Source of the DNA: Edwardsiella anguillarum ET080813
GTDB lineage: Bacteria > Pseudomonadota > Gammaproteobacteria > Enterobacterales > Enterobacteriaceae
Assembly (NCBI RefSeq): GCF_000264765.2
Contig: NZ_CP006664.1
Span: 3,632,350-3,696,349 of the forward strand
Direction of reading: 5' to 3'
Length of the DNA: 64,000 nucleotides
Part shown: piece by piece, positions 9,823 to 18,339 of the stretch
How positions within the stretch are numbered: the first letter of the stretch is position 1
Layout: each line of letters opens with the position of its first letter
Position numbers and translations under genes: made by a program
The notes under the pieces: generated by a model
Seen by the model: the letters and a program-made list of their open reading frames with translations, nothing else
The model's database searches: none
What the model was told of the DNA's origin: nothing

Positions 9823-12609
9823 ATGGATTTTCTAAAAAGAGCACTTATCAAGAAAGTAGTTGATGACCTCATTTGTCTGAATGGAACTGAGTTCGAATAT
9901 TTTTGCAAGCCAATATTTGAAATTATTGTCGGTGAGGAATCCATTCATAAAGGTAGTAATTTATTTGCAAAACCTATTAGTCGAACAGTTGATTTCTCTA
10001 CGAATAATTTTGAAATTGTTGGTCAGTGTGGGACGGATAATGATTACTTTGATGTTTTTGGGAAAAAATTCAAAGAACTGATAAATTTGAAGTTAGAAAA
10101 TACAAAGCCGATAAAGGATATTAAGTCAGCTCTGAAAAATAGTAGTCAATGTTCAAAGATTATTTTATTTGCAAATCAGGAAGCCAAAGGCGGAAGGCTT
10201 GATAGCGTAAACAAAGTTATTCGTCATATTGGGATTAAACAAGAGGTTGTCATTCTTGATTCAGAATCTATTGCAACAATTGTTGCGGAAAACATTGGCA
10301 ACCAACGATTTATTTTTTCAATAATTGATTATCTCCCGACGGCAAGTCAAATCTACTCGGCAATTTCTATGCAAAATGATCTTCCTCCTTTACCCCATGA
10401 CTTTGTCGTCCGGGAAGATGAAAAATCTATTATTGAAGCGATAAATCAGAGTTATGTTTCAGTTGTTCATGGCGTAAGTGGAATTGGTAAAAGCAAGATT
10501 GTTCTTGGAATTGCTCACAAATTAAAAGCTGAATTTGACTCAATAATATGGGTAAACTTGGGTGAGCATAAAAACTTTAACTTTAAGTCAGTTAAAGTTG
10601 GTGATTTTGACAACAACCTAAATTTAGCTAATCTTTGTTCTACATATAAAACCCTAGTTATTCTAGATAATTTTTTTGGTGACGTTTCTGATATTAAATC
10701 TGAGTTTGAATCGTTTGCTAGGGATGAAAGTAGAGTAATAATAACCTCGTTAGAAAAAATAGCCGATAAGGAAATCTGTTTTCATCTATCTGAAATGACT
10801 AATAGTGAAGCAAAGGAGGTTATAGAAAAAAGAATAGATATTGATAGTAAATATATTGATGAAATAGTTGAGCATATAGGCGGTCACCCTCTCTGTTTGG
10901 AACTTGTATGCCAGATTATAAGAGAAGAAAATTACAATAACCACGAAATACATGATTTCCTCGAAGAAATCGGTCAAATTACAGAAGAAATTGTACAAGG
11001 AAAGTCGCAAACCATATCAGACTTGGTTATAGGAAAGTATGCAGGGAAATTTCGAAGAGAGTTTTCTCTCATCTCACTTTTAGGTGCTGAGCAAGTCAGT
11101 AACTATATCTTTAATAAAATCCTTGGAGCAAGGGCAATTAGGAATCTTGAAAAGGTTTCTCTGATAGTTCGTTCAGGAGTGAATTATTCAAGTATTCACT
11201 CAATCGTTCTCCTTTCCATAAAGAATTTATTCGATAGCGCTACAGAAATCCATGACATTAAAAATGAATTATGCGAAGTCCTCTGGGTGGAAAATGAGTA
11301 CAAAAAATCCGGGTACTATAGTTTTTGTGTGATGCATAACGACCTTTTGAATAAACTTTATCGTGATAATTTATGTGACAAACATCGAAAATCTTTGTTG
11401 TATGCAATAATCCAAACCACAGATAACTTAGTTTTTAAATCTAAATTAATTGCTGAGATTGAAGGGTTTGACTTAAGTAATAATAATTTTGAAGATATTC
11501 TTTTACTAATCGAAAATATTGAGTTAAAGCTAATATCAATTGATAGAAAACTTCATGAAGAAAAGTATCAGCTTGAATCAGATGAGATGATTCAAAAGCT
11601 TAATAAGATTAACTCAGCACTTGCCGATGGTTCGAATATAAAATTACTTGTTGAGCACCATATCGCAAAGATTTACTTATGGAAAGGGGATGTTGTAACG
11701 TCGAGAAATTTGTTCATTGAACTGCTCAACAAGTTTCCAGATAGTGAGCAATGCATGCTGCAACTAGCAAGGATTTATGATAACGAAAAGTCGTATGATG
11801 AGGTTGAAAAATACGTAGACAAAGTTTTAGGTAATGTCAGCCCTGAACAATCGTATTCTGTAATACTTTCTTTTTACGATTTAATATCTAACTCGAAATA
11901 CAAATCATGTCGAGAAAAATACATCCAGAATAGAGTTGAAGACTTTGTTGCAGATATATCTTTCACTTTGCGTTCCTCATTTGACCATCCCTATAGGGTG
12001 TTAAGTTCTCTATCTGGCTATCTTGGGTATAATTTACCTGAAGCATTCAAGTCATTGAGTTATAATTTGCCTGCTCCGGATAATGCAAATAAAAACACCA
12101 AACTTATGATGGCTTATGCTGATATACAGATGGCGTTGTATCGTTTATATAAATATAGCAATGACGAGAATAAAGAGCAGAAACTGGTAGAAATTTCTAA
12201 GCTTGCGGAACAGTATTATATAGACTCTCAGCCTAGTAACGATTACGAAAACCTAAAAGTTGCGAAGTTCTTTATCGAGATAGGTCGATATGGGCAAGCG
12301 GGTATTTACCTAGATAAAATTGAAAAAAAGGATCCGTTTTTTTATCAAAATACTGCCAAGCGACTTAGAGGAATGGGGGATGATGAAGGAGCAATTATAG
12401 CTATTGATAAATCAATCGAAGGGGCTAAACGTGGTGATTGTGGAGCTTGGTTCTTGCCGAGTTTTTTGAATGACAAAGCAGAAATACTGATAAAAAGCGA
12501 CATAAATGAGGCTATTAAAGTAATTTTCGAAGCTATAGATAAACAAAATGACCTAAAAACAAAGAAAGCTTGGCAGGCTAAAGCTGATCGATGGGCGGCC
12601 AACTGCTAA
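9823..12609 (+). CDS. STAND-type NTPase with N-terminal nuclease-like domain and C-terminal TPR-like repeats; candidate anti-phage protein
   Basis: The 928-residue product has three parts. The N-terminal ~170 residues include RTVDFSTNNFEIVGQCGTDN, which resembles the D...(E/Q) core of restriction-endonuclease-like domains seen ahead of STAND ATPases. The centre has a P-loop (VVHGVSGIGKSKIV, about residue 215), a Walker B strand (KTLVILDNFFGD) and a GGHPLCLEL motif typical of NB-ARC/STAND winged-helix regions. From about residue 570 to the end there are helical TPR-like repeats suited to ligand sensing. Family members such as Avs proteins detect phage proteins and then activate the effector. 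Base composition is far lower in G+C than the prophage, and the gene points against the PL operon, indicating insertion. The nuclease assignment is inference. Confidence 0.75.
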   Translation: MDFLKRALIKKVVDDLICLNGTEFEYFCKPIFEIIVGEESIHKGSNLFAKPISRTVDFSTNNFEIVGQCGTDNDYFDVFGKKFKELINLKLENTKPIKDIKSALKNSSQCSKIILFANQEAKGGRLDSVNKVIRHIGIKQEVVILDSESIATIVAENIGNQRFIFSIIDYLPTASQIYSAISMQNDLPPLPHDFVVREDEKSIIEAINQSYVSVVHGVSGIGKSKIVLGIAHKLKAEFDSIIWVNLGEHKNFNFKSVKVGDFDNNLNLANLCSTYKTLVILDNFFGDVSDIKSEFESFARDESRVIITSLEKIADKEICFHLSEMTNSEAKEVIEKRIDIDSKYIDEIVEHIGGHPLCLELVCQIIREENYNNHEIHDFLEEIGQITEEIVQGKSQTISDLVIGKYAGKFRREFSLISLLGAEQVSNYIFNKILGARAIRNLEKVSLIVRSGVNYSSIHSIVLLSIKNLFDSATEIHDIKNELCEVLWVENEYKKSGYYSFCVMHNDLLNKLYRDNLCDKHRKSLLYAIIQTTDNLVFKSKLIAEIEGFDLSNNNFEDILLLIENIELKLISIDRKLHEEKYQLESDEMIQKLNKINSALADGSNIKLLVEHHIAKIYLWKGDVVTSRNLFIELLNKFPDSEQCMLQLARIYDNEKSYDEVEKYVDKVLGNVSPEQSYSVILSFYDLISNSKYKSCREKYIQNRVEDFVADISFTLRSSFDHPYRVLSSLSGYLGYNLPEAFKSLSYNLPAPDNANKNTKLMMAYADIQMALYRLYKYSNDENKEQKLVEISKLAEQYYIDSQPSNDYENLKVAKFFIEIGRYGQAGIYLDKIEKKDPFFYQNTAKRLRGMGDDEGAIIAIDKSIEGAKRGDCGAWFLPSFLNDKAEILIKSDINEAIKVIFEAIDKQNDLKTKKAWQAKADRWAANC

Positions 12610-12672
12610 AAAAACGTTGCATACGGAAAAAATTACTCGCTGCGCTCAAATTTTTCAGATGAGTGCAGCGTT

Positions 12673-12700
12673 ACGTCCGCTCCTCGCTCTTCGCGGACGT
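12673..12700 (+). terminator. Hairpin between the convergent STAND and N genes
   Basis: ACGTCCGC (12673-12680) pairs with GCGGACGT (12693-12700) around a 12-nt loop, followed by TTAGTTAG. It lies 64 bp past the STAND stop and ahead of the convergent N gene, where a terminator is expected. The T-run is poor, so efficiency is uncertain. Confidence 0.4.
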
Positions 12701-12727
12701 TTAGTTAGTAAATTGCACTCGCCATTG

Positions 12728-13024
12728 TCACGATACCCTATACAGCGCCACCTGTGCCAAACAGCAGTTGTCCCAACTGGGCTGCGGCTGTTGGCGCCCA
12801 CCGGCGCACAACACGACCACTTCTACCCGATGCGACTCGCGCCTGCTGGCGATTTCTGCCCGGTTTAGGGCAGGGCGGTGCGCTAATTTTAAACCTAGCG
12901 CATGATCGATACGCGACTCGATCAGCTCGCGTTGGATGGCCTGAGCTTTGCGGCGTTCGTGGCGGCGCTGGCGTGCATTTTTCTGTGCTGGCCTGACGGA
13001 GTTTCCCTTGGTGATCGCGGCCAT
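12728..13024 (-). CDS. N: P22-type N transcription antitermination protein
   Basis: The 98-residue protein starts MAAITKGNSVRPAQKNARQR and carries the arginine-rich motif NARQRRHERRKAQAIQRELI at residues 16-35. This matches the boxB-binding motif of phage P22 N (NAxxRRHERRxxxAIxRxxI). N binds nut-site RNA and, with host Nus factors, lets RNA polymerase pass terminators in the early operons. The AGGAGG ribosome site and the minus-strand direction fit the first gene of a PL operon that continues to recE, recT, xis and int. The STAND gene now separates it from those genes, and its upstream nut and promoter region appears deleted. Confidence 0.82.
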   Translation of the reverse strand: MAAITKGNSVRPAQKNARQRRHERRKAQAIQRELIESRIDHALGLKLAHRPALNRAEIASRRESHRVEVVVLCAGGRQQPQPSWDNCCLAQVALYRVS

Positions 13025-13077
13025 AATCCCTCCTGGATAGATGACGCTAACAACAGTGGACGACGGTGACTTAGGCG

Positions 13078-14370
13078 GTGTGGAGGAGACGGCATGATCC
13101 ACACACCCCGAAGTGGACGGTGTACCGGGTTATTCAGCGTCAGGCCAGAGCCCGTAACCTGATCGATCCGCTGATGGTGGCCGAGGAGTGTGGGGATGAA
13201 CACTTTGCCGATGTGATGAGCACGGCCAAACACTGCCCCAGCGCCGACAATCTGGCGGGCTATGCGGAAATGGTCAGCCAGGAGTACCAGCGCAGGCAGT
13301 TCGCCGTCACCCTGGATGAAATGCGTCGCGAAATTGGTGCCGCCAACATAGAGCAGGCGGGGCGCGCCATGGACAGCCTGATGAATCGTCTGGCGCTGAT
13401 CCGCCGTCCCAAGCTGGAGCCGATCCCGGTGGTGCTGGGCGATGTGATGGGGGATTACACCGATACGCTGGAAAAACGCCTGAATAACGGCCTGGAGTCC
13501 GACACCGTCAAGTTGGGGATTGCGCCGCTGGATGCGGTGACCGGCGGGGTGAATCCGCAGGATTTGATCATCATCGCTGGTCGGCCGGGGATGGGGAAAA
13601 CATCGCTGGCCATGCGTATTGCCACGTCGGTGGCCGCCCGCACGTTACCCGGCACCTCACAGCGGCGCGGGGTGCTGATCTTCAGCCTGGAGATGGGCGC
13701 GCAGCAGCTGGCCGAGCGAGGCATTGCTGCGGCCGGTGGGCTGGCGGTGTCGGTGCTGCGTAATCCGACCCTGCTGGATGACGAGGGCTGGGGGCGGGTA
13801 TCGCAGGGTGTCGCGGCGCTGGATGGGCTGGATCTCTGGATCGTCGATACCGCCCGTTTGAGCGTGGAGAAAATCCGCGCCATGGCCGAACGGCAAAAGC
13901 AGGCACACCCGACGCTGTCGCTGATCCTGGTGGACTATTTGGGGCTGATCGATAAACCGCGCGCCGAGCGCCACGATCTGGCCATCGCGCATATTTCCGG
14001 CAGCCTGAAGAGCATGGCGAAAGCGCTGGGGACGCCGGTGATTGCGCTGAGCCAGCTGTCCCGCGAGGTGGAAAAACGCCCCAACAAGCGGCCGGTCAGC
14101 GCCGATCTGCGTGACTCCGGCAGCATTGAGCAGGATGCCGACCTGATCGTCATGCTGTACCGCGACGTGATTTATCACCCCGATACGCCGGCCCGGCACC
14201 ATGCGGAGCTGATCGTCACCAAAAGCCGCTTTGGTCAGGCCGGGGCGGTGATTTACCAGCGTTTTATCAACGGCCATTTTGTGGAGTGCGACCAGGACGA
14301 GGCGCGGCGGCTGTGTACCCCGATGGATCAACCGCCGCTGGCATCGCGTTACCGCGGCGCCAGGGTGTGA
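13078..14370 (+). CDS. DnaB-type replicative helicase (P22 gp12-like), N-terminally truncated
   Basis: The 430-codon frame has a full RecA-like helicase core: Walker [12 protein letters not shown] (around residue 168), [12 protein letters not shown], Walker [33 protein letters not shown], and [18 protein letters not shown]. It would unwind the phage origin. Homology begins at about [13 protein letters not shown]; compared with DnaB some 40-50 residues of the N-terminal domain are missing. The first ~10 codons (GTG start) are not family sequence, and no ribosome site is convincing. The upstream breakpoint lies only ~80 bp from the N start, so the gene is probably inactive. Confidence 0.82.
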   Translation: MWRRRHDPHTPKWTVYRVIQRQARARNLIDPLMVAEECGDEHFADVMSTAKHCPSADNLAGYAEMVSQEYQRRQFAVTLDEMRREIGAANIEQAGRAMDSLMNRLALIRRPKLEPIPVVLGDVMGDYTDTLEKRLNNGLESDTVKLGIAPLDAVTGGVNPQDLIIIAGRPGMGKTSLAMRIATSVAARTLPGTSQRRGVLIFSLEMGAQQLAERGIAAAGGLAVSVLRNPTLLDDEGWGRVSQGVAALDGLDLWIVDTARLSVEKIRAMAERQKQAHPTLSLILVDYLGLIDKPRAERHDLAIAHISGSLKSMAKALGTPVIALSQLSREVEKRPNKRPVSADLRDSGSIEQDADLIVMLYRDVIYHPDTPARHHAELIVTKSRFGQAGAVIYQRFINGHFVECDQDEARRLCTPMDQPPLASRYRGARV

Positions 14371-14397
14371 GCGCTGATGAGACAGGGAGGAGAGACG

Positions 14398-14745
14398 ATG
14401 GACGTGAAACCGGATGTCAGTTTTCAAGAGCGCGCCAGCATCAACAACGGGCTGCGGGCGCTGAGCCGTGAGCGGGGCTGCGTTGGCGGCAGTACCCAGA
14501 TGAGCCGCGTGATCATCGTCGCCGCCGGCGCCGATTGGCACACGCTGCGCGGCCTGGAGCGTCGCCTGCTGCAGCTGTTCCCGCGGGAGGGGGATACTCA
14601 GGCGGCCATCAGCGCCCGGCTGCGGCAGGTCAGCGTGCTGCGCCACGGGCTGGTCAAGCAGGTGTGCAAGGTGCGCAATCCCGACAGCGGGAAAACGGTC
14701 TGGTTTTACCGCCTGGTGCCCGCCCGCCGCGACGGGGGTGTGTGA
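14398..14745 (+). CDS. Phage nin-region protein of unknown function
   Basis: The 115-residue basic protein starts MDVKPDVSFQERASINNGLR. The ATG at 14398 follows a strong GGGAGGAGA site, so the frame start 21 bp earlier is rejected. The segment LERRLLQLFPREGDTQAAISARLRQ looks like a helix-turn-helix, and the C-terminus (KVRNPDSGKTVWFYRLVP) is strand-like, as in a winged-helix DNA-binding protein. It follows dnaB by 27 bp. A 19-codon frame (14745-14804) overlaps its stop as TGATG but is too short to support. Confidence 0.6.
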   Translation: MDVKPDVSFQERASINNGLRALSRERGCVGGSTQMSRVIIVAAGADWHTLRGLERRLLQLFPREGDTQAAISARLRQVSVLRHGLVKQVCKVRNPDSGKTVWFYRLVPARRDGGV

Positions 14746-14854
14746 TGGTGAAATTTTCGCCTGCGCGCCACGCTGCGGCGTTTTTAGGATATCAGCCATA
14801 CTGACCCACGGCGTTGCTGTTCAATCGGCTTCTGAGCTGTGCTGAGGCGATTTT

Positions 14855-15499
14855 ATGAGCAGCGTGCAGGGCAAGTCGCCGCGCCGCCATAAAGCCGAGG
14901 CGCTGGGCGTGCTGCTGCCGGGCGGCGGGATCCGCTATGCCACCGATCACGATCGTGACGTGATGCGGGCGGTGCCGGTCGGTACGCCGATTGCGCTGCA
15001 GCCGGTGGGCGATCGGCGCAACCTGAAGCACCACCGCAAATTTTTTAAGCTGCTGGCGCTGGGGATGCAGTACTGGGTTCCGGCGTGGGAGTTTGTCAGC
15101 CGTTCGGAAAGCTGGGTCGCCCATGCGGTGGCGCGGCGCATTGCCGAGGCGGCCGCCGATCCGGCGCTGTATGACAGCGTGACGCGGGAGATAGCCCAGG
15201 GGGTGCTGGCCCGGCTGGCGGAGAAGCGGCGCGGGCTGTTCGATGCCGAGGTGCTCAAAACCGAGGAGGCCTACCTGAACCATGTGATGACCCAGGCCGG
15301 CTTCTGTGATGTGAAGCCGGCGCCGGATGGTGGCGCCTTTCGCCAGCGCTGGAGCATTGCCTTTGCCAATATGGATCAGGCGACCTTTGACAGTATCTAT
15401 CGCGGGGTGGCTGGGGTGATTTGGAATGAGACCCTGAGCCAGCATTTTGCCAGCGAGGCGGAGATGGCGCTGGCGGTGGATCAGCTGATGGCGTTTTAG
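14855..15499 (+). CDS. DUF1367 family phage protein
   Basis: The 214-residue protein contains the DUF1367 hallmarks seen in lambdoid nin regions: an N-terminal strand region, then RRNLKHHRKFFKLLALGMQYW (split: RRNLKHHRKFF and LLALGMQYWVP), and a C-terminal helical part ending LSQHFASEAEMALAVDQLM. Family members lie between replication genes and YbcO/RusA-type nucleases and may aid recombination (compare NinB), but their activity is not established. The start has a GAGG site. Confidence 0.7.
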   Translation: MSSVQGKSPRRHKAEALGVLLPGGGIRYATDHDRDVMRAVPVGTPIALQPVGDRRNLKHHRKFFKLLALGMQYWVPAWEFVSRSESWVAHAVARRIAEAAADPALYDSVTREIAQGVLARLAEKRRGLFDAEVLKTEEAYLNHVMTQAGFCDVKPAPDGGAFRQRWSIAFANMDQATFDSIYRGVAGVIWNETLSQHFASEAEMALAVDQLMAF

Positions 15500-15501
15500 T
15501 G

Positions 15502-15822
15502 ATGAAAAAATCAGGCGCGTTTCGCAGCCGGGCGTGGCGGGAGTCGGCCCGGGGGCAGGGGTGTACCCTGCAAATTCCTGGGATTTGCAACGGTGATCCG
15601 CAGACGGTGGTGCTGTGCCATCTGCCTAGCCCGATGCATGGCATGGGGTACAAGTCGGATGATTTCTGGGCGGTGTATGGCTGTTCGGCCTGCCACGATG
15701 TGTTGGATGGCCGGGCACCCTATGACTGGCGACCCGGCGAGCGAGAGGAGGTGATGCTGGCGGCGCTGTATTGGACGCTGAGGGGGAGGCTGGGTATAGA
15801 GCTGTTTCAAATTAGCTGTTAA
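15502..15822 (+). CDS. YbcO-like (DUF1364) putative nuclease
   Basis: The 106-residue protein has the DUF1364/YbcO arrangement: RSRAWRESARGQGCTLQIPG, ICNGDPQTVVLCHLPSP, and YGCSACHDVLDGR. The Cys and His pairs (GQGC, ICN, CHL, CSACHD) would bind metal as in HNH-like nucleases. E. coli YbcO from prophage DLP12 has a closely similar pattern. It starts two bases after the DUF1367 stop, so the two are translationally linked. The ATG at 15502 was chosen over the GTG one codon earlier. Confidence 0.8.
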   Translation: MKKSGAFRSRAWRESARGQGCTLQIPGICNGDPQTVVLCHLPSPMHGMGYKSDDFWAVYGCSACHDVLDGRAPYDWRPGEREEVMLAALYWTLRGRLGIELFQISC

Positions 15823-15953
15823 ATCAACTTAACATTGATAGGTAAAAACATTCATTACATTCTATAGTAGCCGTATGTTAGCACTAACACCTACATCTAG
15901 TATCTTATGAAGGTATGGGAGGGATCATCTTGGGATGTGTACTTCTAGCTCTG

Positions 15954-15981
15954 TTGACATCAGGTAACCATCGTGTACATT
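15954..15981 (+). promoter_or_regulatory. Promoter upstream of the AbiF-associated RNA
   Basis: A consensus -35 (TTGACA, 15954-15959) is followed after 16 bp by TACATT (15976-15981). Transcription would start near 15988, just before the structured segment at 15995-16047 and about 90 nt before the AbiF start codon. Confidence 0.5.
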
Positions 15982-15987
15982 TACCAG

Positions 15988-16050
15988 CAACTGAGCCCGG
16001 CCCCCTGGCTTGACCCCGTCTTAGATGGGAGATAGTTATGGTCGGGCCTT
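15988..16050 (+). ncRNA. Predicted structured RNA preceding abiF
   Basis: GCCCGGCC (15995-16002) pairs with GGTCGGGC (16040-16047) to form an 8-bp outer stem with one G-U pair. The enclosed ~37 nt contain CCC (16014-16018 region) and GGG (16027-16029 region) that can form an inner hairpin. A good promoter lies immediately upstream, and no reading frame covers the segment. AbiF-type HEPN toxins are reported to be paired with small structured RNAs that restrain them, which makes this an RNA-antitoxin candidate. The exact ends are not defined. Confidence 0.45.
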
Positions 16051-16079
16051 CTTATATTCAAAAGTAGGGAAACTTTTGC

Positions 16080-17045
16080 ATGGCTGAGCCGGTGAAGGTT
16101 CATAAAGAGTATGATGAACTTATCGATTTGCTACTCTCGCGTGGGATGTCAGTGCCTGATCGAGATCATGCTATTAAAAAAATTTCTCAGGTAGGTTACT
16201 ACCGTCTTTCAGGTTTCTGGTACCTATGTAGGATTCCGCATATAACACCTGATAATATCAGAACTAGAATAGATAATGTCCGCCCTGGTACTGATTTTCG
16301 GGCAGTATACGATCTTTATTTGTTCGATAAGAGAATGCGCTTATTGATGATGAATGCTTTGGAGCGAATTGAAGTTTATGTTCGCTCTGTGATTGCACAT
16401 GAGCTTGGTAAGATTTCACCTCTTGCATATCTTGATGATTCTTTGATAAACCCTAAACATCTTAGAACTCGTTCCAATGGGCGCTGTAGTGCTAGGGATG
16501 AGTGGCTTAATAAGCATAGAAATGAAATAGCTAAAAGTCGTGAAGACTTTATTAAGTGGCATGAAAATAAGTATGATGGTGTTCCATTCTGGGTTGCTAT
16601 CGAGGTATGGGACTTTGGGTTGATGTCAAAATATTATGCGATGTTAAAGGATGGTTATCGTAATCGAATACTGTCTAGGCTAGGTATCGCTGCTGGTAAT
16701 GGTGCTATCTTCCAAAATTGGCTAAGTGCTATGAATGTGCTTAGAAATCGTTGTGCTCATCATTCACGCATATGGAATAAAGTTAATGAGCCAAAATTGA
16801 TGCCATTACCAAATTACCCATACTTTGAGCGATTGAGTATGAATGATGATGCCTACGAAAGAATGTATGGGATGATAGCTGTGCTATGGTTTTTGGTGAA
16901 AAAAATCGGCCCTGGCTCAAAATGGATTAGAAATATTGCCGATCTTATTGATAATGATAAACCTCGTTTGCCTGGGTGTAATTTAACCGCTATGGGGCTC
17001 CCTAATAATAATGGATTCCCTCGATCTTTATTTGATATCGATTAG
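16080..17045 (+). CDS. abiF: Abi_2 (AbiD/AbiF) family HEPN protein, abortive-infection candidate
   Basis: The 321-residue protein has the Abi_2 signature: the N-terminal VHKEYDELIDLLLSRGMSV and IKKISQVGYYRLSGFWYL, followed by FRAVYDLYLFDKRMRLLMMNALERIEVYVRS. The HEPN ribonuclease motif R-x4-H appears in VLRNRCAHHSRIWN near residue 222. Family members cleave RNA on phage infection and arrest growth. The gene is lower in G+C than its prophage neighbours, follows the predicted RNA at 15995-16047 and precedes the CRISPR array, so a small defence patch lies here. The ribosome site is weak (TAGGGA, 12 nt), consistent with low expression. Confidence 0.85.
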   Translation: MAEPVKVHKEYDELIDLLLSRGMSVPDRDHAIKKISQVGYYRLSGFWYLCRIPHITPDNIRTRIDNVRPGTDFRAVYDLYLFDKRMRLLMMNALERIEVYVRSVIAHELGKISPLAYLDDSLINPKHLRTRSNGRCSARDEWLNKHRNEIAKSREDFIKWHENKYDGVPFWVAIEVWDFGLMSKYYAMLKDGYRNRILSRLGIAAGNGAIFQNWLSAMNVLRNRCAHHSRIWNKVNEPKLMPLPNYPYFERLSMNDDAYERMYGMIAVLWFLVKKIGPGSKWIRNIADLIDNDKPRLPGCNLTAMGLPNNNGFPRSLFDID

Positions 17046-17131
17046 TTGTATTTCAGTAAGTTAGATGGATATCACTAAATGACCTGTGTTCCGGTCGTTT
17101 CAGGAGGCCAGTACCTTCATCAGTGGTGATC

Positions 17132-17310
17132 CTAGTGATGAGAGTGAGTATCCCCCCGCTCTGAAGGGCGGCGCTTGACGGCGCACAGTAAGCCCTTAAC
17201 CGAGCTGTGCGTTATTTTCCCGCACGATAGCCAAAATCGCGCCGCTGATTGCCACATAGCCAGCAGCCTGGTTTTATTGGCCTTGATATGTGACTCGGTC
17301 AGTTTCCTAT
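17132..17310 (-). mobile_element. Possible IS200/IS605 (tnpB) 3'-end remnant
   Basis: A minus-strand open stretch ending ARFWLSCGKITHSSVKGLLCAVK-RRPSERGD, with the hairpin CCGCTCT/AGGGCGG at about 17157-17172, resembles the tail of TnpB genes and the GC-rich hairpin at IS200/IS605 right ends. A similar hairpin is at 30173-30192. No TnpB catalytic or zinc residues remain. The region holds no other gene between abiF and the CRISPR array. Confidence 0.3.
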
Positions 17311-18195
17311 TAAACACCCCCACAGGCGTGGGGAAGACTTTCATAGCGTACTCTCCCAACCTTCCGGGCTAGAAACACCCCCACAGGCGTGGGGAAAACA
17401 GCGTTCCAGCAGCGCTACGGCCCAGAATAAAGGAAACACCCCCACAGGCGTGGGGAAAACTCCTCAAGCTGGACCTGTCCGGGCTGGCTGGTAGGAAACA
17501 CCCCCACAGGCGTGGGGAAAACTCGATGCTGCACAGTGCTCTATCTACGCAGTCAGAAACACCCCCACAGGCGTGGGGAAAACTTACCGAAAAATACAAC
17601 GTCGAATACATCGGCAGAAACACCCCCACAGGCGTGGGGAAAACGAGCCATACACCGGGAACACGTTTTCATAGCCAGAAACACCCCCACAGGCGTGGGG
17701 AAAACATGGGAAAGAGTTGGCGGCATCAGGGACAATCGGAAACACCCCCACAGGCGTGGGGAAAACCGGGAAGCATCTGGCGGTGCCACCGATAAGACAG
17801 AAACACCCCCACAGGCGTGGGGAAAACTCTACGTTGCCCGCTGCCAGGGCTAAGGCCGAAGAAACACCCCCACAGGCGTGGGGAAAACCTGGTCAAGAGA
17901 ATGCGGCGGCCATTGAAGGCAGAAACACCCCCACAGGCGTGGGGAAAACCCGCTTCAGTCTTTGTCATGTACCGATGCAGGGGAAACACCCCCACAGGCG
18001 TGGGGAAAACCCCGATACGGTGGAAACCCTCGACTTTGAAACGGAAACACCCCCACAGGCGTGGGGAAAACTAGGTGCTCTGTGATCATTAATGGACTTA
18101 CGGGGGAAACACCCCCACAGGCGTGGGGAAAACTCACAGACCCAGCGTTCTACCGCTTCATAGTCCAGAAACACCCCCACAGGCGTGGGGAAAAC
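17311..18195 (-). CRISPR. CRISPR array, 15 repeats and 14 spacers, type I-E-like, no cas genes in the window
   Basis: A 28-nt repeat starting GAAACACCCCCAC and ending GCGTGGGGAAAAC (plus strand) recurs at 17311, 17372, 17433, 17495, 17556, 17617, 17678, 17739, 17800, 17861, 17922, 17983, 18044, 18106 and 18168. Spacers are 33-34 nt and all differ. The CCCCCAC/GTGGGG palindrome and the 61-62-nt period fit type I-E. Read on the minus strand the repeat begins GTTTTCCCC, the usual I-E polarity. The unit at 17311 is degenerate (T at its start, GAAGAC at its end), marking it as the leader-distal end, so the leader is on the right. The array sits within the prophage between abiF and rha. Confidence 0.97.
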
Positions 18196-18330
18196 CCCAT
18201 TATATTGTTAAAGAACATACTAAACCAGCTACAGATTGTGGTTGGTTTACTGGTCGAATAGCCAGATGGGGCTCTGTATGGTCAGGCTAGAATGATTCAT
18301 TGAATTCCTATGATTTGTAAGTAAAGTATC
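18196..18330 (-). promoter_or_regulatory. CRISPR leader with boxA-like antitermination motif
   Basis: The sequence right of the last repeat is the expected leader. Minus-strand GTTCTTTAACAA (plus 18205-18216), only 9 bp from the first repeat, matches the boxA element of rRNA leaders. BoxA elements in enterobacterial CRISPR leaders recruit Nus factors and protect long arrays from Rho termination. A TATAAT (minus, 18199-18204) lies even nearer to the repeat. The array promoter itself is probably further right and was not pinned down. Confidence 0.55.
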
Positions 18331-18339
18331 ATAAATCGA

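Noticed and set aside
13657..14799. A 380-codon minus-strand frame opposite dnaB
   Set aside because: It is antisense to a strongly conserved helicase core and has no family features.
17369..18261. Several open frames across the CRISPR array, such as those reading FPHACGGVS or TPPQAWGK repeatedly
   Set aside because: They are translations of the 28-nt CRISPR repeat with spacers and are not genes.
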